Shown here: piece by piece, positions 47,332 to 55,415 of the stretch
Layout: each line of letters begins with the position of its first letter
How positions within the stretch are numbered: position 1 is the stretch's first letter
NCBI GenBank assembly: GCA_913061145.1
Contig: CAJXUQ010000014.1
Span: forward strand, 1 to 64,000
From: an uncultured Haliea sp.
Lineage (GTDB): Bacteria; Pseudomonadota; Gammaproteobacteria; Pseudomonadales; Halieaceae
Reading direction: 5' to 3'
Length of the DNA: 64,000 bases
Position numbers and translations under genes: made by a program
Notes under the pieces: generated by a model
The model's input: the letters and a program-made list of their open reading frames with translations, nothing else
What the model was told of the DNA's origin: nothing
Databases searched by the model: none

Positions 47332-48446
47332 GCGCGCAGATCCAATGACGAGGACGTTACAGGCGGCGCGGTGGAACCGGCAGTGGGCGGGCGACTGATC
47401 AGACCGGCCAGCGAGAGACCGCGATTCTCCAGCGCCGATTCCAAGAGCCCGCTACTTGCCTGCACCAGGCGCCGCACCGCCGGCCGGTCACTGATCACCT
47501 CCACCGCCAGCTGGCCCTGGATCAGCCGCGCCACCACATCAATCTGCCCCAGCTTGGGCAACTCGAGATTCAGCTGCAGGCGCCAACGTTCCTGCTCGTC
47601 AGGGTCACCCGGCTGCGGCGCTTCGCGCTCAAGCTGCAGCTGCAGCTGCCGGCATTCCTCCTGCCACAGGAACGGCAGGGTGAACAGCCAGCTGCGCGCA
47701 GTGGCGGTGTCCCCCGGCAGGGACGCCAGTTGATTGGTGGTGATGGCGGTCAACGCGGATTCGAGCTCCTGCCGCAGCGCAAGTAGCGCGGCTGCATCGG
47801 CAGCGCGCGTGGGAATGGCGTTGACCCCTTCGAGTCGCGCATCCACATGGGCCAGCACGCGGGCAAGGCTGGATTTCAGGTCGGTGGGCGCAGGGGCCGT
47901 ACCCGGCGGCTTGCCGGCGCTGTGCAGTAACTGCGCTTCGCTGAAGGTGCCCGAGGAGGCCACCGCCGCGCGCAGGCCCGCAGGCTGCAGCAGCTGGGCG
48001 GCGCGGGGCACAGATCGCAACAGCTGCCGCACCAGCGCCAGACTCTCCGCGGGCAGGGCACGCACGGCGCCATCCGCCGGCTGCAGTTGCCCCACCACGC
48101 GCGCCAGGGCGTTCACTGTTTCGAGGCCCGGCGCCGCGGCACCCAGCAGGCGCACATTGCCACTCCGCTCCGGCGCCGCCGCGTCACCGGAGGGGGCGAT
48201 AATACGCAGCACCGCCTGCGGCTGCAGCTGGCGCACCTCAAGCAGCAGGCGCGCACCCTGCTGTACGGGAATATCGGCAGTGGCGGTGATTTGCAGCCCG
48301 CCCACCCGCAACACCAGCTCGCCGGAGGGCCGCTGCCCGGAGACCAGCGCTGACAGGGTCTGTCCCACCTGCCAGTTCTTCAGCCACAGGCCGAAGTTTT
48401 TCTGGTCCGTGCGGGCGGCGGTCAAGGCCAGCTGGATATCTTCCAC
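47328..48446 (-). CDS. FliK-like hook-length control domain protein
   Basis: A 372-residue Gln/Ala/Leu-rich protein whose C-terminal ~120 residues (LFTLPFLWQEECRQLQLQLE, LNLELPKLGQIDVVARLIQG, QLAVEVISDRPAVRRLVQAS) match the Flg_hook domain of FliK. It is translationally coupled to the FlhB-domain gene, and in true flagella FliK signals to FlhB, so the pair may form a small secondary switch. A conventional fliK is also present at the right end of the window. Confidence 0.82.
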   Translation of the reverse strand: MEDIQLALTAARTDQKNFGLWLKNWQVGQTLSALVSGQRPSGELVLRVGGLQITATADIPVQQGARLLLEVRQLQPQAVLRIIAPSGDAAAPERSGNVRLLGAAAPGLETVNALARVVGQLQPADGAVRALPAESLALVRQLLRSVPRAAQLLQPAGLRAAVASSGTFSEAQLLHSAGKPPGTAPAPTDLKSSLARVLAHVDARLEGVNAIPTRAADAAALLALRQELESALTAITTNQLASLPGDTATARSWLFTLPFLWQEECRQLQLQLEREAPQPGDPDEQERWRLQLNLELPKLGQIDVVARLIQGQLAVEVISDRPAVRRLVQASSGLLESALENRGLSLAGLISRPPTAGSTAPPVTSSSLDLRA

Positions 48447-48517
48447 GTCGTCGCTTCACCGGTCGGGAGTCACACCGAATGTAGCATGAAACCCGGCGGA
48501 CTCGCACCGCGAGAGAG

Positions 48518-48547
48518 CTGACGCGCACGTGGGGTTGTCTGTATACT
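48518..48547 (+). promoter_or_regulatory. possible sigma70 promoter of pomAB
   Basis: CTGACG (48518-48523) and TATACT (48542-48547) are spaced by 18 bases, four and five matches of six. It would start transcription about 70 bases before the pomA ATG. No sigma28-type box is evident here. Confidence 0.45.
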
Positions 48548-48622
48548 CCTGTTACACAGGGAGTTTGGTGTTACAAACGGACTAGGCGCTTCGCCTCCTG
48601 AAGACCTCGGAGATACAGCTTT

Positions 48623-49387
48623 ATGGATCTGGCTACACTGCTCGGACTGCTGGGCGCCATGGGCGTGGTAATGGCAGCGATCATTACCGGCGGTTCTCCG
48701 ATCATCTTCATGAACGTGCCCTCCATTCTGATCGTCCTGGGTGGTACGGCGCTGGTCGTCATGATGAAGTTCACCCTGGGGCAGTTTTTCGGCGCGTTCA
48801 AGGTGGCGGCCCGCGCGTTCATGTTCAAGCTGGACGAGCCGGAAGACCTCATCGCAACCGTGGTTGAGCTGGCGACCATCGCCCGCAAGGAAGGCATGCT
48901 GGCGCTGGAAAACGCCGAGATCAACAACGAATTCCTCCGCGACGGCGTGCGCATGCTGATCGACGGCAACAACCGCGAGGTGGTCAGCGCGGTGATGAGC
49001 AAGGATCTGCAGCAGACCATCGACCGGCACAAATGGGGCTCCAAGGTGTTCTCCGCCACCGGCGACGTCGCACCCGCGATGGGCATGATCGGGACCCTCA
49101 TCGGCCTGGTACAAATGCTCTCCGCCATGGATGACCCCAAGTCCATCGGTCCGGCCATGGCCGTCGCCCTGCTCACCACGCTCTACGGTGCGGTGCTCGC
49201 CAACATGGTCGCCATCCCCATCGCCGACAAGCTGGATTTGCGCAAGGCGCAGGAAGGGCGCATCAAGGCCATGTGTATCGACGGCGTACTCGCGATTCAG
49301 GAAGGCCAGAACCCGCGCATCATCGAGTCCATGCTGAAAGCCTACCTGGAGCCCAAGGAGCGCAACAAGGAAGCCGCTGAGGCATGA
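48623..49387 (+). CDS. pomA: flagellar stator protein PomA/MotA
   Basis: A 254-residue four-helix inner-membrane stator subunit that, with PomB, conducts ions to turn the flagellum. It begins MDLATLLGLLGAMGVVMAAI and shows the cytosolic loop (RKEGMLALENAE) and the pore helices (GDVAPAMGMIGTLIGLVQML, AVALLTTLYGAVLANM). The sequence is of the PomA kind (Vibrio-type), so sodium is the likely ion; this is inference. Its stop overlaps pomB by four bases. Confidence 0.93.
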   Translation: MDLATLLGLLGAMGVVMAAIITGGSPIIFMNVPSILIVLGGTALVVMMKFTLGQFFGAFKVAARAFMFKLDEPEDLIATVVELATIARKEGMLALENAEINNEFLRDGVRMLIDGNNREVVSAVMSKDLQQTIDRHKWGSKVFSATGDVAPAMGMIGTLIGLVQMLSAMDDPKSIGPAMAVALLTTLYGAVLANMVAIPIADKLDLRKAQEGRIKAMCIDGVLAIQEGQNPRIIESMLKAYLEPKERNKEAAEA

Positions 49388-50319
49388 TCGACTTCGAGGA
49401 AGAGGAAGAGTCCAAGCCGGGGGCGCCCATGTGGATGGCGACCTTCGCCGACCTCATGTCGCTGCTCATGTGCTTCTTCGTGCTGCTGCTGTCCTTTTCG
49501 GAAATGGATGTGCAGAAGTACAAGCAGATCGCCGGGTCGATGAAAAATGCCTTCGGCGTGCAGCAGCAGGTGAAGGTGGAGGACATTCCCAAGGGCACCA
49601 GCATCATCGCCCAGGAGTTCAGCCCCGGCAAGCCGGACCCAAGCCCGGTGGACACTATCCAGCAGGTCACGGCGGACACCACCCGGCCTTCACTGGAAGT
49701 GGGTAACCCCGATGCACCGCCGCGCGAGCTGAGTGACGACGAGGCGCGCGAAATCGTCCAGCAGGAAATCGAATCCCTGTTGCTGGAAACCCAGCAGGAT
49801 GCAGAGAAACTGCGCGAGATACTCAAGGAAGAGCTGGATACGGGAAAAGTCGACATCGAGACCAACCAGCGCTCCATTGTCGTCCGTATCCGCGAGAACG
49901 GCTCCTTCCCGTCGGGTTCGGCGGTATTGAACCAGGATTTCCTGCCCACCATGGAGCGTCTGCGGGATGCACTGGCGACCATCCCCGGCAAGATTTCCGT
50001 CGAGGGCCATACTGACGATGTGCCGATCAGCGGTGGTCAGTTCCGCTCCAACTGGGATCTGTCCGCCAGCCGGGCGCTGTCCGTGACCCATGAATTGCTC
50101 GAGGACGGCGTACTCTCCGACGAGCGTATTGTCGTCGTCGGCTACGCCGATACCCGCCCCTTCACCTTCAACGACAACCCCGCCGGCCGGGCGCTGAACC
50201 GGCGCGTGGAGCTGGTGATTCGACAGGGTGCGGAAACTGCCGAGGAGACCGGCCTTGATAACATCCTTGAAGGCAACCCGGAAATACTGGACATACTCGG
50301 CGTAGGCGCCGGGCGCTGA
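49384..50319 (+). CDS. pomB: flagellar stator protein PomB/MotB
   Basis: A 311-residue partner of PomA. The N-terminal helix (MWMATFADLMSLLMCFFVLL) carries the ion-binding Asp in FADLM. A plug and linker region follow, and the C-terminal OmpA-like domain (SVEGHTDDVPISGGQFRSNW) anchors it to peptidoglycan. Translation is coupled to pomA by the ATGA overlap. Confidence 0.93.
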   Translation: MIDFEEEEESKPGAPMWMATFADLMSLLMCFFVLLLSFSEMDVQKYKQIAGSMKNAFGVQQQVKVEDIPKGTSIIAQEFSPGKPDPSPVDTIQQVTADTTRPSLEVGNPDAPPRELSDDEAREIVQQEIESLLLETQQDAEKLREILKEELDTGKVDIETNQRSIVVRIRENGSFPSGSAVLNQDFLPTMERLRDALATIPGKISVEGHTDDVPISGGQFRSNWDLSASRALSVTHELLEDGVLSDERIVVVGYADTRPFTFNDNPAGRALNRRVELVIRQGAETAEETGLDNILEGNPEILDILGVGAGR

Positions 50320-50352
50320 ATCAGACCCCTATCTCATGTGGACAAGCCGACC

Positions 50353-50916
50353 ATGACAACATCCAGCAGCGAACGCAGAAAGTATTACCGGATCAACGAT
50401 GATGTCCTGCTCCACTACCACGTCGAAACCAACAGCGATGAGGATACGTCGCGCGGCGTTCAGCTTGAGGTGGCCACCGGGGCCATTCTTGCCGAGATCG
50501 ACCGCGAACTGAATCACACCATCAACCGTGTGTGGGCCCACGACCCCGATGTGGGCCGCGCGCTTGGCCTGCTCAACCGCAAGATTTCGGTGCTCGGCTC
50601 CCTCGCCGCCTCAGCGGAAGGTGGCCCTGGCCCTGTCTCCTACCAGCGCACTACCGTGAGCCTGAGCGGCAGCGGCATTGCCTTCGAGGCCCGCGAAGCC
50701 CTGGCGGCTGGCACGGTGGTCATCATCGAAATCGGCCTGCTGCCATCACAGTCCAGCCTGCGCCTGCAGGGCCGCGTTGTTGCATCGCCGGAAACAGTGG
50801 CCAGCGGCAGCGGCTATTGGACACGGGTCGAATTTGATGAGGATCTGGATCAGCAAGAGGAGCTGATTCGCCATGTGGTACAGAAACAGGGGATGCTTCT
50901 GGCGGACAGCCGCTGA
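50353..50916 (+). CDS. PilZ-domain protein
   Basis: A 187-residue cytosolic protein with the PilZ N-terminal motif RRKYYRI near its start and a C-terminal beta-barrel (TTVSLSGSGIAFEAREALAA, GTVVIIEIGLLP). The second c-di-GMP motif (normally DxSxxG) is LSGSG here, so binding may be weak. It follows pomAB, so a brake on the motor is plausible. ATG 50353 is preferred; GTG 50338 would add five residues, and neither has a good ribosome site. Confidence 0.82.
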   Translation: MTTSSSERRKYYRINDDVLLHYHVETNSDEDTSRGVQLEVATGAILAEIDRELNHTINRVWAHDPDVGRALGLLNRKISVLGSLAASAEGGPGPVSYQRTTVSLSGSGIAFEAREALAAGTVVIIEIGLLPSQSSLRLQGRVVASPETVASGSGYWTRVEFDEDLDQQEELIRHVVQKQGMLLADSR

Positions 50917-51099
50917 TCAGCAGCGCTCGTCAATATTGCCGCCGAGGCGCTTTTTCCGCGGCGTGGTGCTTGCCGCGGGGGTTGCGTTGTTTTCATCCTC
51001 GGGAGCGGGCCTGGGCTGCTTCCTCGGCTTGTCGTCGCGCTTGATCGGGCGTATTCGCGTCAGGGGGGTCAGCCCCCGGTCGTCCACCGGTTCCACCAT
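50917..51099 (-). CDS. small basic protein at the end of the flagellar operon, 60 aa
   Basis: Not a named family. It is disordered, Pro/Lys/Arg-rich (RPIKRDDKPRKQPRPAPEDE), and ends GGNIDERC, a pattern I have seen loosely in small proteins at the end of motility operons. GGAGAGG six bases before ATG 51099 supports translation. It follows motD by 30 bases on the minus strand and ends one base from the PilZ stop. Confidence 0.55.
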   Translation of the reverse strand: MVEPVDDRGLTPLTRIRPIKRDDKPRKQPRPAPEDENNATPAASTTPRKKRLGGNIDERC

Positions 51100-51129
51100 G
51101 GCACCTCTCCCACGGGCAGCCGCCCAGCC

Positions 51130-51933
51130 TTAGCGGGCCTGTGATCGCTCGTCATTGATGCCTGCGTCCAGTGCCAGCACCACCAGCACAACACGCCGGT
51201 TTTCGGCGCGTCCGGCTTCGGTGTCATTACTCGCCGCCGGGTTCTGTTCCCCGAAGGCTACCGCAGAGAGGCGGGCGGGATCAATGCCACTGCTTTCGAA
51301 CAGGCGGACCACTGAAGAGGCGCGGGCCGCGGACAATTCCCAGTTGGACGGGAACAGGTCGTTGCGAATGGGAACATTGTCGGTGTAGCCCTCCACACGC
51401 ACACGATTGGGAATCGGGGCCAGTACGCCGGCGATACGGCTCAGCACGGGCACCGCGCGGGCCAGCAGCACACCACTGCCGCTGGGAAACAGCAGCGTTG
51501 AGTCGATTTCCAGCGCCACCCATTCCTCATCGACCGATACCCGCACCTGCTGCGACGCCAGCTCGCCCTCGACCTCGTCGCTCAGGGAGCCCGCCAGGGC
51601 ATTGAGGTCTGCCCCCCCCTCCGCCGCCTCGTCCGTGCCGGAGGGCACCCGCAGTGGCACGGAGATGGAGTTTTGCGCCAGCGCCTGCGGCACCTGTTCG
51701 GCAGGCACACTGCTGCGCACCAGCTCACCGACCTGAATCGGGTCCAGCGAGCGCTGCGGCGCGCCGAAAGCGGTCACGATGGAGTCCGACAGCACCCGAT
51801 AGCTGCCCTCATTGGCCGAGGACAGTGAATACATCACCACGAAGAAGGCGAACAGCAGGGTGATGAAATCCGCATAGGACACCAGCCAGCGATCCTGGCT
51901 GTCGGATATCTCAGGCGGCCGGCGTCGACGCAT
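51130..51933 (-). CDS. motD: second flagellar stator protein MotD (MotB-like)
   Basis: A 267-residue MotB-family subunit. The short basic cytosolic head (MRRRRPPEISDSQDRWLVSY) leads into the transmembrane helix with the ion-site Asp (SYADFITLLFAFFVVMYSLS). The OmpA-like domain contains VRVEGYTDNVPIRNDLFPSN. It follows motC by three bases. In pseudomonads the motCD pair supports movement in viscous settings and swarming. Confidence 0.9.
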   Translation of the reverse strand: MRRRRPPEISDSQDRWLVSYADFITLLFAFFVVMYSLSSANEGSYRVLSDSIVTAFGAPQRSLDPIQVGELVRSSVPAEQVPQALAQNSISVPLRVPSGTDEAAEGGADLNALAGSLSDEVEGELASQQVRVSVDEEWVALEIDSTLLFPSGSGVLLARAVPVLSRIAGVLAPIPNRVRVEGYTDNVPIRNDLFPSNWELSAARASSVVRLFESSGIDPARLSAVAFGEQNPAASNDTEAGRAENRRVVLVVLALDAGINDERSQAR

Positions 51934-51936
51934 GGG

Positions 51937-52710
51937 CTACTGCAGGTATCCTTCGAGCTTGCTGCGAATGGCGCGCGGGTTGTCGCCGTCGGCAATCATC
52001 ACGATCCCGTCGATCACCATTTCCTGATACTGCAGCTGATCCGCCGAGATCGACTTCAACTTGTTGGCAATAGGCAGGAAAAACAGGTTGGCAAAACCGA
52101 CCCCGTAGATGGTGGCGACAAACGCCACCGCGATGCCCGACCCCAGTTCCGCAGGGTCCGACAGGTTCTGCATAACGTGAATCAGGCCGAGCACGGCGCC
52201 GAGGATACCGATGGTGGGCGAGTAGCCACCCATCGCTTCATACACGCGCGCCGCCCGCGCCTCGCGCACATGGGCGTTGTCCACCTGTACTTCCAGCACG
52301 CCGCGTATGACATCGGGGTCGAAACCGTCCACCAGCAGGCCGAGGCCCTTGTTCACAAAGGCATCGGCGCCACCGGCGGTGAGTTTTTCCAGTGCCAGCA
52401 GGCCGTCTCGCCGCGCCGTCCGGCTCCAGCCCAGTACTTCTTCCATCAGCGCCTCCCGCGGGAACTTCGGCGGAAACAGGATCCAGCGCAGGCGCTGCAG
52501 GGCCAGGGCAAAGTCCGCCAGCGGGGTCTGCACCATCACCGCGCCGAGGGTACCCCCGGCGACAATCATGAATGCCGTGAGCTGCATCAGGGCCCCCACC
52601 TCGCCGCCCTCGAGCATGTTGCCCACCACAATCACGCCAACCGCCAGCGTCACCCCGAGGAGGGTGAGCATGTCGAACGATACTCTGGGCGAACCGGGTT
52701 TCCCCGCCAC
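51937..52710 (-). CDS. motC: second flagellar stator protein MotC (MotA-like)
   Basis: A 257-residue MotA-family subunit with four helices: SFDMLTLLGVTLAVGVIVVG, QLTAFMIVAGGTLGAVMV, and the pore pair YSPTIGILGAVLGLIHVMQN and GIAVAFVATIYGVGFANLFF. I choose GTG 52710, because GAGGAG stands six bases before it and ten bases separate it from the fliA stop; ATG 52671 is the alternative. Gene order after fliA matches motCD of Pseudomonas. Confidence 0.88.
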   Translation of the reverse strand: MAGKPGSPRVSFDMLTLLGVTLAVGVIVVGNMLEGGEVGALMQLTAFMIVAGGTLGAVMVQTPLADFALALQRLRWILFPPKFPREALMEEVLGWSRTARRDGLLALEKLTAGGADAFVNKGLGLLVDGFDPDVIRGVLEVQVDNAHVREARAARVYEAMGGYSPTIGILGAVLGLIHVMQNLSDPAELGSGIAVAFVATIYGVGFANLFFLPIANKLKSISADQLQYQEMVIDGIVMIADGDNPRAIRSKLEGYLQ

Positions 52711-52720
52711 TAGACGCTCC

Positions 52721-53428
52721 TCACTCTTTCCAGGCTTCCAGGGTGACGCGCAGGCGGGCAACCGCCTGCCCGTGCAACTGCGACACCCGTGACTCGGAGA
52801 CGCCGAGCACCAGGCCGATTTCCTTCAGGTTCAGGCCATCACCATAATACAACGACATCATCAGTTGTTCTTTTTCCGGAAGCTGCGCAACAGCCTGTTG
52901 CAGCGCTTCGTGAAAGCCGGCCTCGCCCACCTGACGCAGAGGGTCACCGTGCTCGTCACCGGCAGAGGACGCCACATCGTCATCCAGCTGGCACATGCGG
53001 GCACAGGCCAGCTCGCCGGCCAGGCTCTGATATTCCTCCAGCGACAGCGAGAGTTCCGCCGCAATTTCGGCCTCGCGGGCCGGCCGCCCTTCGCGCAGGC
53101 TCACGCTGTTGATCGCCTGGGCGACCCGACTGAGATTGCTCTGCACGCTACGCGGCAACCAGTCGCTGCCACGCAGCTCATCAAGCATCGCACCCTTGAT
53201 GCGAATACCGGCATAGGTGGCAAAACTGGCACCCTGCTCCGGGTCATGCTGCTCGCGGGCCTGTAACAGGCCAATCAATCCGGCCTGCATCAGGTCATCG
53301 AGCTCAACGCTGGCCGGCAGGCGCGCCGCCAGACGCAGGGCAATCTGCTTGACCAGCGGCAGATACTCCCGCACCAGCCCATCGACACCGGTCTGCGCTA
53401 CGTGCTGATAAGCCGCTGTACGATCCAT
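52721..53428 (-). CDS. fliA: flagellar sigma factor FliA (sigma28)
   Basis: A 235-residue sigma factor that directs late flagellar genes. It shows region 2 (VKQIALRLAARLPASVELDD, GLIGLLQAREQHDPEQGASF, ATYAGIRIKGAMLDELR), region 3 (QSNLSRVAQAINSVSLREGR) and the region 4 helix-turn-helix (LNLKEIGLVLGVSESRVSQL). It lies nine bases after fleN. Confidence 0.96.
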   Translation of the reverse strand: MDRTAAYQHVAQTGVDGLVREYLPLVKQIALRLAARLPASVELDDLMQAGLIGLLQAREQHDPEQGASFATYAGIRIKGAMLDELRGSDWLPRSVQSNLSRVAQAINSVSLREGRPAREAEIAAELSLSLEEYQSLAGELACARMCQLDDDVASSAGDEHGDPLRQVGEAGFHEALQQAVAQLPEKEQLMMSLYYGDGLNLKEIGLVLGVSESRVSQLHGQAVARLRVTLEAWKE

Positions 53429-53437
53429 AAGCCGGCG

Positions 53438-54262
53438 TCAGCCTGTCTTCTCCCGGGCGGCCAGCAGGCGCTCGATAAAAAAGGCCATGCCGCCCCCCAT
53501 CTGTTGTGGCGGTTCGGCCTGGATGCGCCGGGCAATGTCCTGCAGCGCGCGCGTGGAGGGGGAGCGCGGGTACTCCAAGACCACGGCGCGCTGGGCCTGC
53601 ACGGCTTTGCGCAGGAAGTTATCGCGCGGCACGCTACCCAGCCAGCGCACATTGACGTCCAGATAGGCATCGGTGGCGTTGCACAGCTTGGCAAGCAGTT
53701 GCCGGCCCTGCAACTCGGAGTCCATCATATTCGCCAGGATATCGAAGCGTTTGACGCCACAGTCGCGGTTCAGCACTTTGATAAGGGCATAGGCGTCGGT
53801 CAGCGAGGTGGGCTCGTCACAGACCACGACAATCACCCGCTGGCAGGCACTGGTGAAGGTGAGGACGGCGGTATCAATACCGGCGCCGGTATCCACGATC
53901 AGCGTGTCCACCGGTTGTTCCAGTTCGCTGAAGGCCTGCACCAGCCCGGCCTGTTCGGCCGGTGTCAGGTTGGCCATACGGGCTACACCCGAACTCGCCG
54001 GCACCACGGTGATGCCGCCGGGACCGGTGAGCAGAATATCCTGCAGGGTTTTTTCGCCGGACAATACGTGGCTGATATCCCAGCGCGGGCGCAGGCCCAG
54101 TGCAATATCGACGTTGGCGAGGCTGAGGTCGGCATCAAACAGCAGGACTGACTGGCCCTGCTGGGCGAGTGCCACGGCAAGGTTCACGGAGACGTTGGTC
54201 TTACCCACGCCCCCTTTACCACTGGTTACTGCAATAACATTCGTGGGGGCCTGCTCGCCCAT
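53438..54262 (-). CDS. fleN: flagellar number regulator FleN/FlhG (MinD-like ATPase)
   Basis: A 274-residue ParA/MinD-type ATPase that limits flagellar number and restrains the master activator. The deviant Walker A is SGKGGVGKT (14-22), with VLLFDADLSLANVDIALG and LIVDTGAGID following. It lies directly after flhF, its usual partner for placing flagella at the pole, which suggests polar flagellation. Confidence 0.95.
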   Translation of the reverse strand: MGEQAPTNVIAVTSGKGGVGKTNVSVNLAVALAQQGQSVLLFDADLSLANVDIALGLRPRWDISHVLSGEKTLQDILLTGPGGITVVPASSGVARMANLTPAEQAGLVQAFSELEQPVDTLIVDTGAGIDTAVLTFTSACQRVIVVVCDEPTSLTDAYALIKVLNRDCGVKRFDILANMMDSELQGRQLLAKLCNATDAYLDVNVRWLGSVPRDNFLRKAVQAQRAVVLEYPRSPSTRALQDIARRIQAEPPQQMGGGMAFFIERLLAAREKTG

Positions 54263-54284
54263 GTCAGGTTTTCCTGTTGTTCAT

Positions 54285-55415
54285 TCAACTTGCCATGGCT
54301 GTCACACCAGCCCTTGATGCGGGCACCGCATCGGCGCGCCGCCGCTGCCGCAACCAATCCGCGGCGAGCGCGATCAGCTCTCCTGCCCTCGCCGGTTGCA
54401 GATCGTCCGGCACGCGCTGGCCGCTGCTGGTATACGCCACCGGCAACGCCGCGCGCATCAGGGTATCCAGAGTACCACCCAGACCCGCTGCCTCGTCCAA
54501 TTTGGTGATGATAGCACCGCTCAAGCCCTGCCTTCCAAGAGAATGCACCAGTTCCCGGGTCTGGGCCACACCGGCGGACGCCGACAGCACGGCCAGCACC
54601 GTCACCGGGACGGGGCTCGCCCGCAACAGCGCGATCTGGCTCAGGAGACGCGGGTCGCGCTGGCCCATACCCGCAGTGTCGATGAAGATATGGCGGCGAT
54701 TGCGGAAATCACGCAGTGCCGCGTAGAGTTCGGGCCCCGTGCCGACGCTGAGCACGGGCACATCCAGCAACTCGGCGAAGGTCGCCAGCTGTTCCTGGCC
54801 ACCAATGCGGTACTGGTCCATGGTGATCAGCGCCACCTGCTCGCGCCCATCGGTGAGCGCGGCGCGGCCCGCCAGTTTGGCGATGGTGGAGGTTTTACCA
54901 ACACCGGTAGTGCCGACACAGGCGACCACCCGGGTGCCACCGGGCAGCCCGTCCGGCAGGGTCAGCAGACGCGACTCCAGTGCCGCCAGGGTGCGCTGCC
55001 AGAGCGCTTCCAGGCCGCCACTGGAGGGCAGTGCGTCCGTAATGCCCTCGCTGAGCGCGCGGGAGAAGCCCATGCGCGCCAGCCGCTGGTTCAGGGTCGC
55101 GCGCACCGGTGCCTTGTCGGCACTGTCCCGCCAGTTGCGCTGCTGCAGCTCGGCCTCCAGCAGGGAGCGCAGGTTGGCCAGCTCGTTCTGCAACTGCACC
55201 ATGCCCAGCTCGTTCTCGACCGGGGCCGGCGCCGCGGGCGGCCGCTCGCTCTCCGCGGCGGCCTGTTCCACCGCCTCCAGGTTACAGGCTGCAACCACCT
55301 CGACACCGTCGGCAACCCGGCGGTTGCTGAGAATCACGGCCTCGGCACCGAGTTCCTCGCGCACCAGCGCCAGAGCGCTGCGGCTGTCACGGGCACTGAA
55401 TCTGCGTATGTTCAT
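54285..55415 (-). CDS. flhF: flagellar placement GTPase FlhF
   Basis: A 376-residue SRP-type GTPase that recruits the first flagellar components to the pole. It has an N-terminal basic part (MNIRRFSARDSRSALALVRE), a variable middle and an NG domain with P-loop GTTGVGKTSTIAKLA, ALITMDQYRIGGQEQL, FIDTAGMGQRD and TKLDEAAGLGG. It overlaps flhA by four bases and precedes fleN. Confidence 0.95.
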   Translation of the reverse strand: MNIRRFSARDSRSALALVREELGAEAVILSNRRVADGVEVVAACNLEAVEQAAAESERPPAAPAPVENELGMVQLQNELANLRSLLEAELQQRNWRDSADKAPVRATLNQRLARMGFSRALSEGITDALPSSGGLEALWQRTLAALESRLLTLPDGLPGGTRVVACVGTTGVGKTSTIAKLAGRAALTDGREQVALITMDQYRIGGQEQLATFAELLDVPVLSVGTGPELYAALRDFRNRRHIFIDTAGMGQRDPRLLSQIALLRASPVPVTVLAVLSASAGVAQTRELVHSLGRQGLSGAIITKLDEAAGLGGTLDTLMRAALPVAYTSSGQRVPDDLQPARAGELIALAADWLRQRRRADAVPASRAGVTAMAS

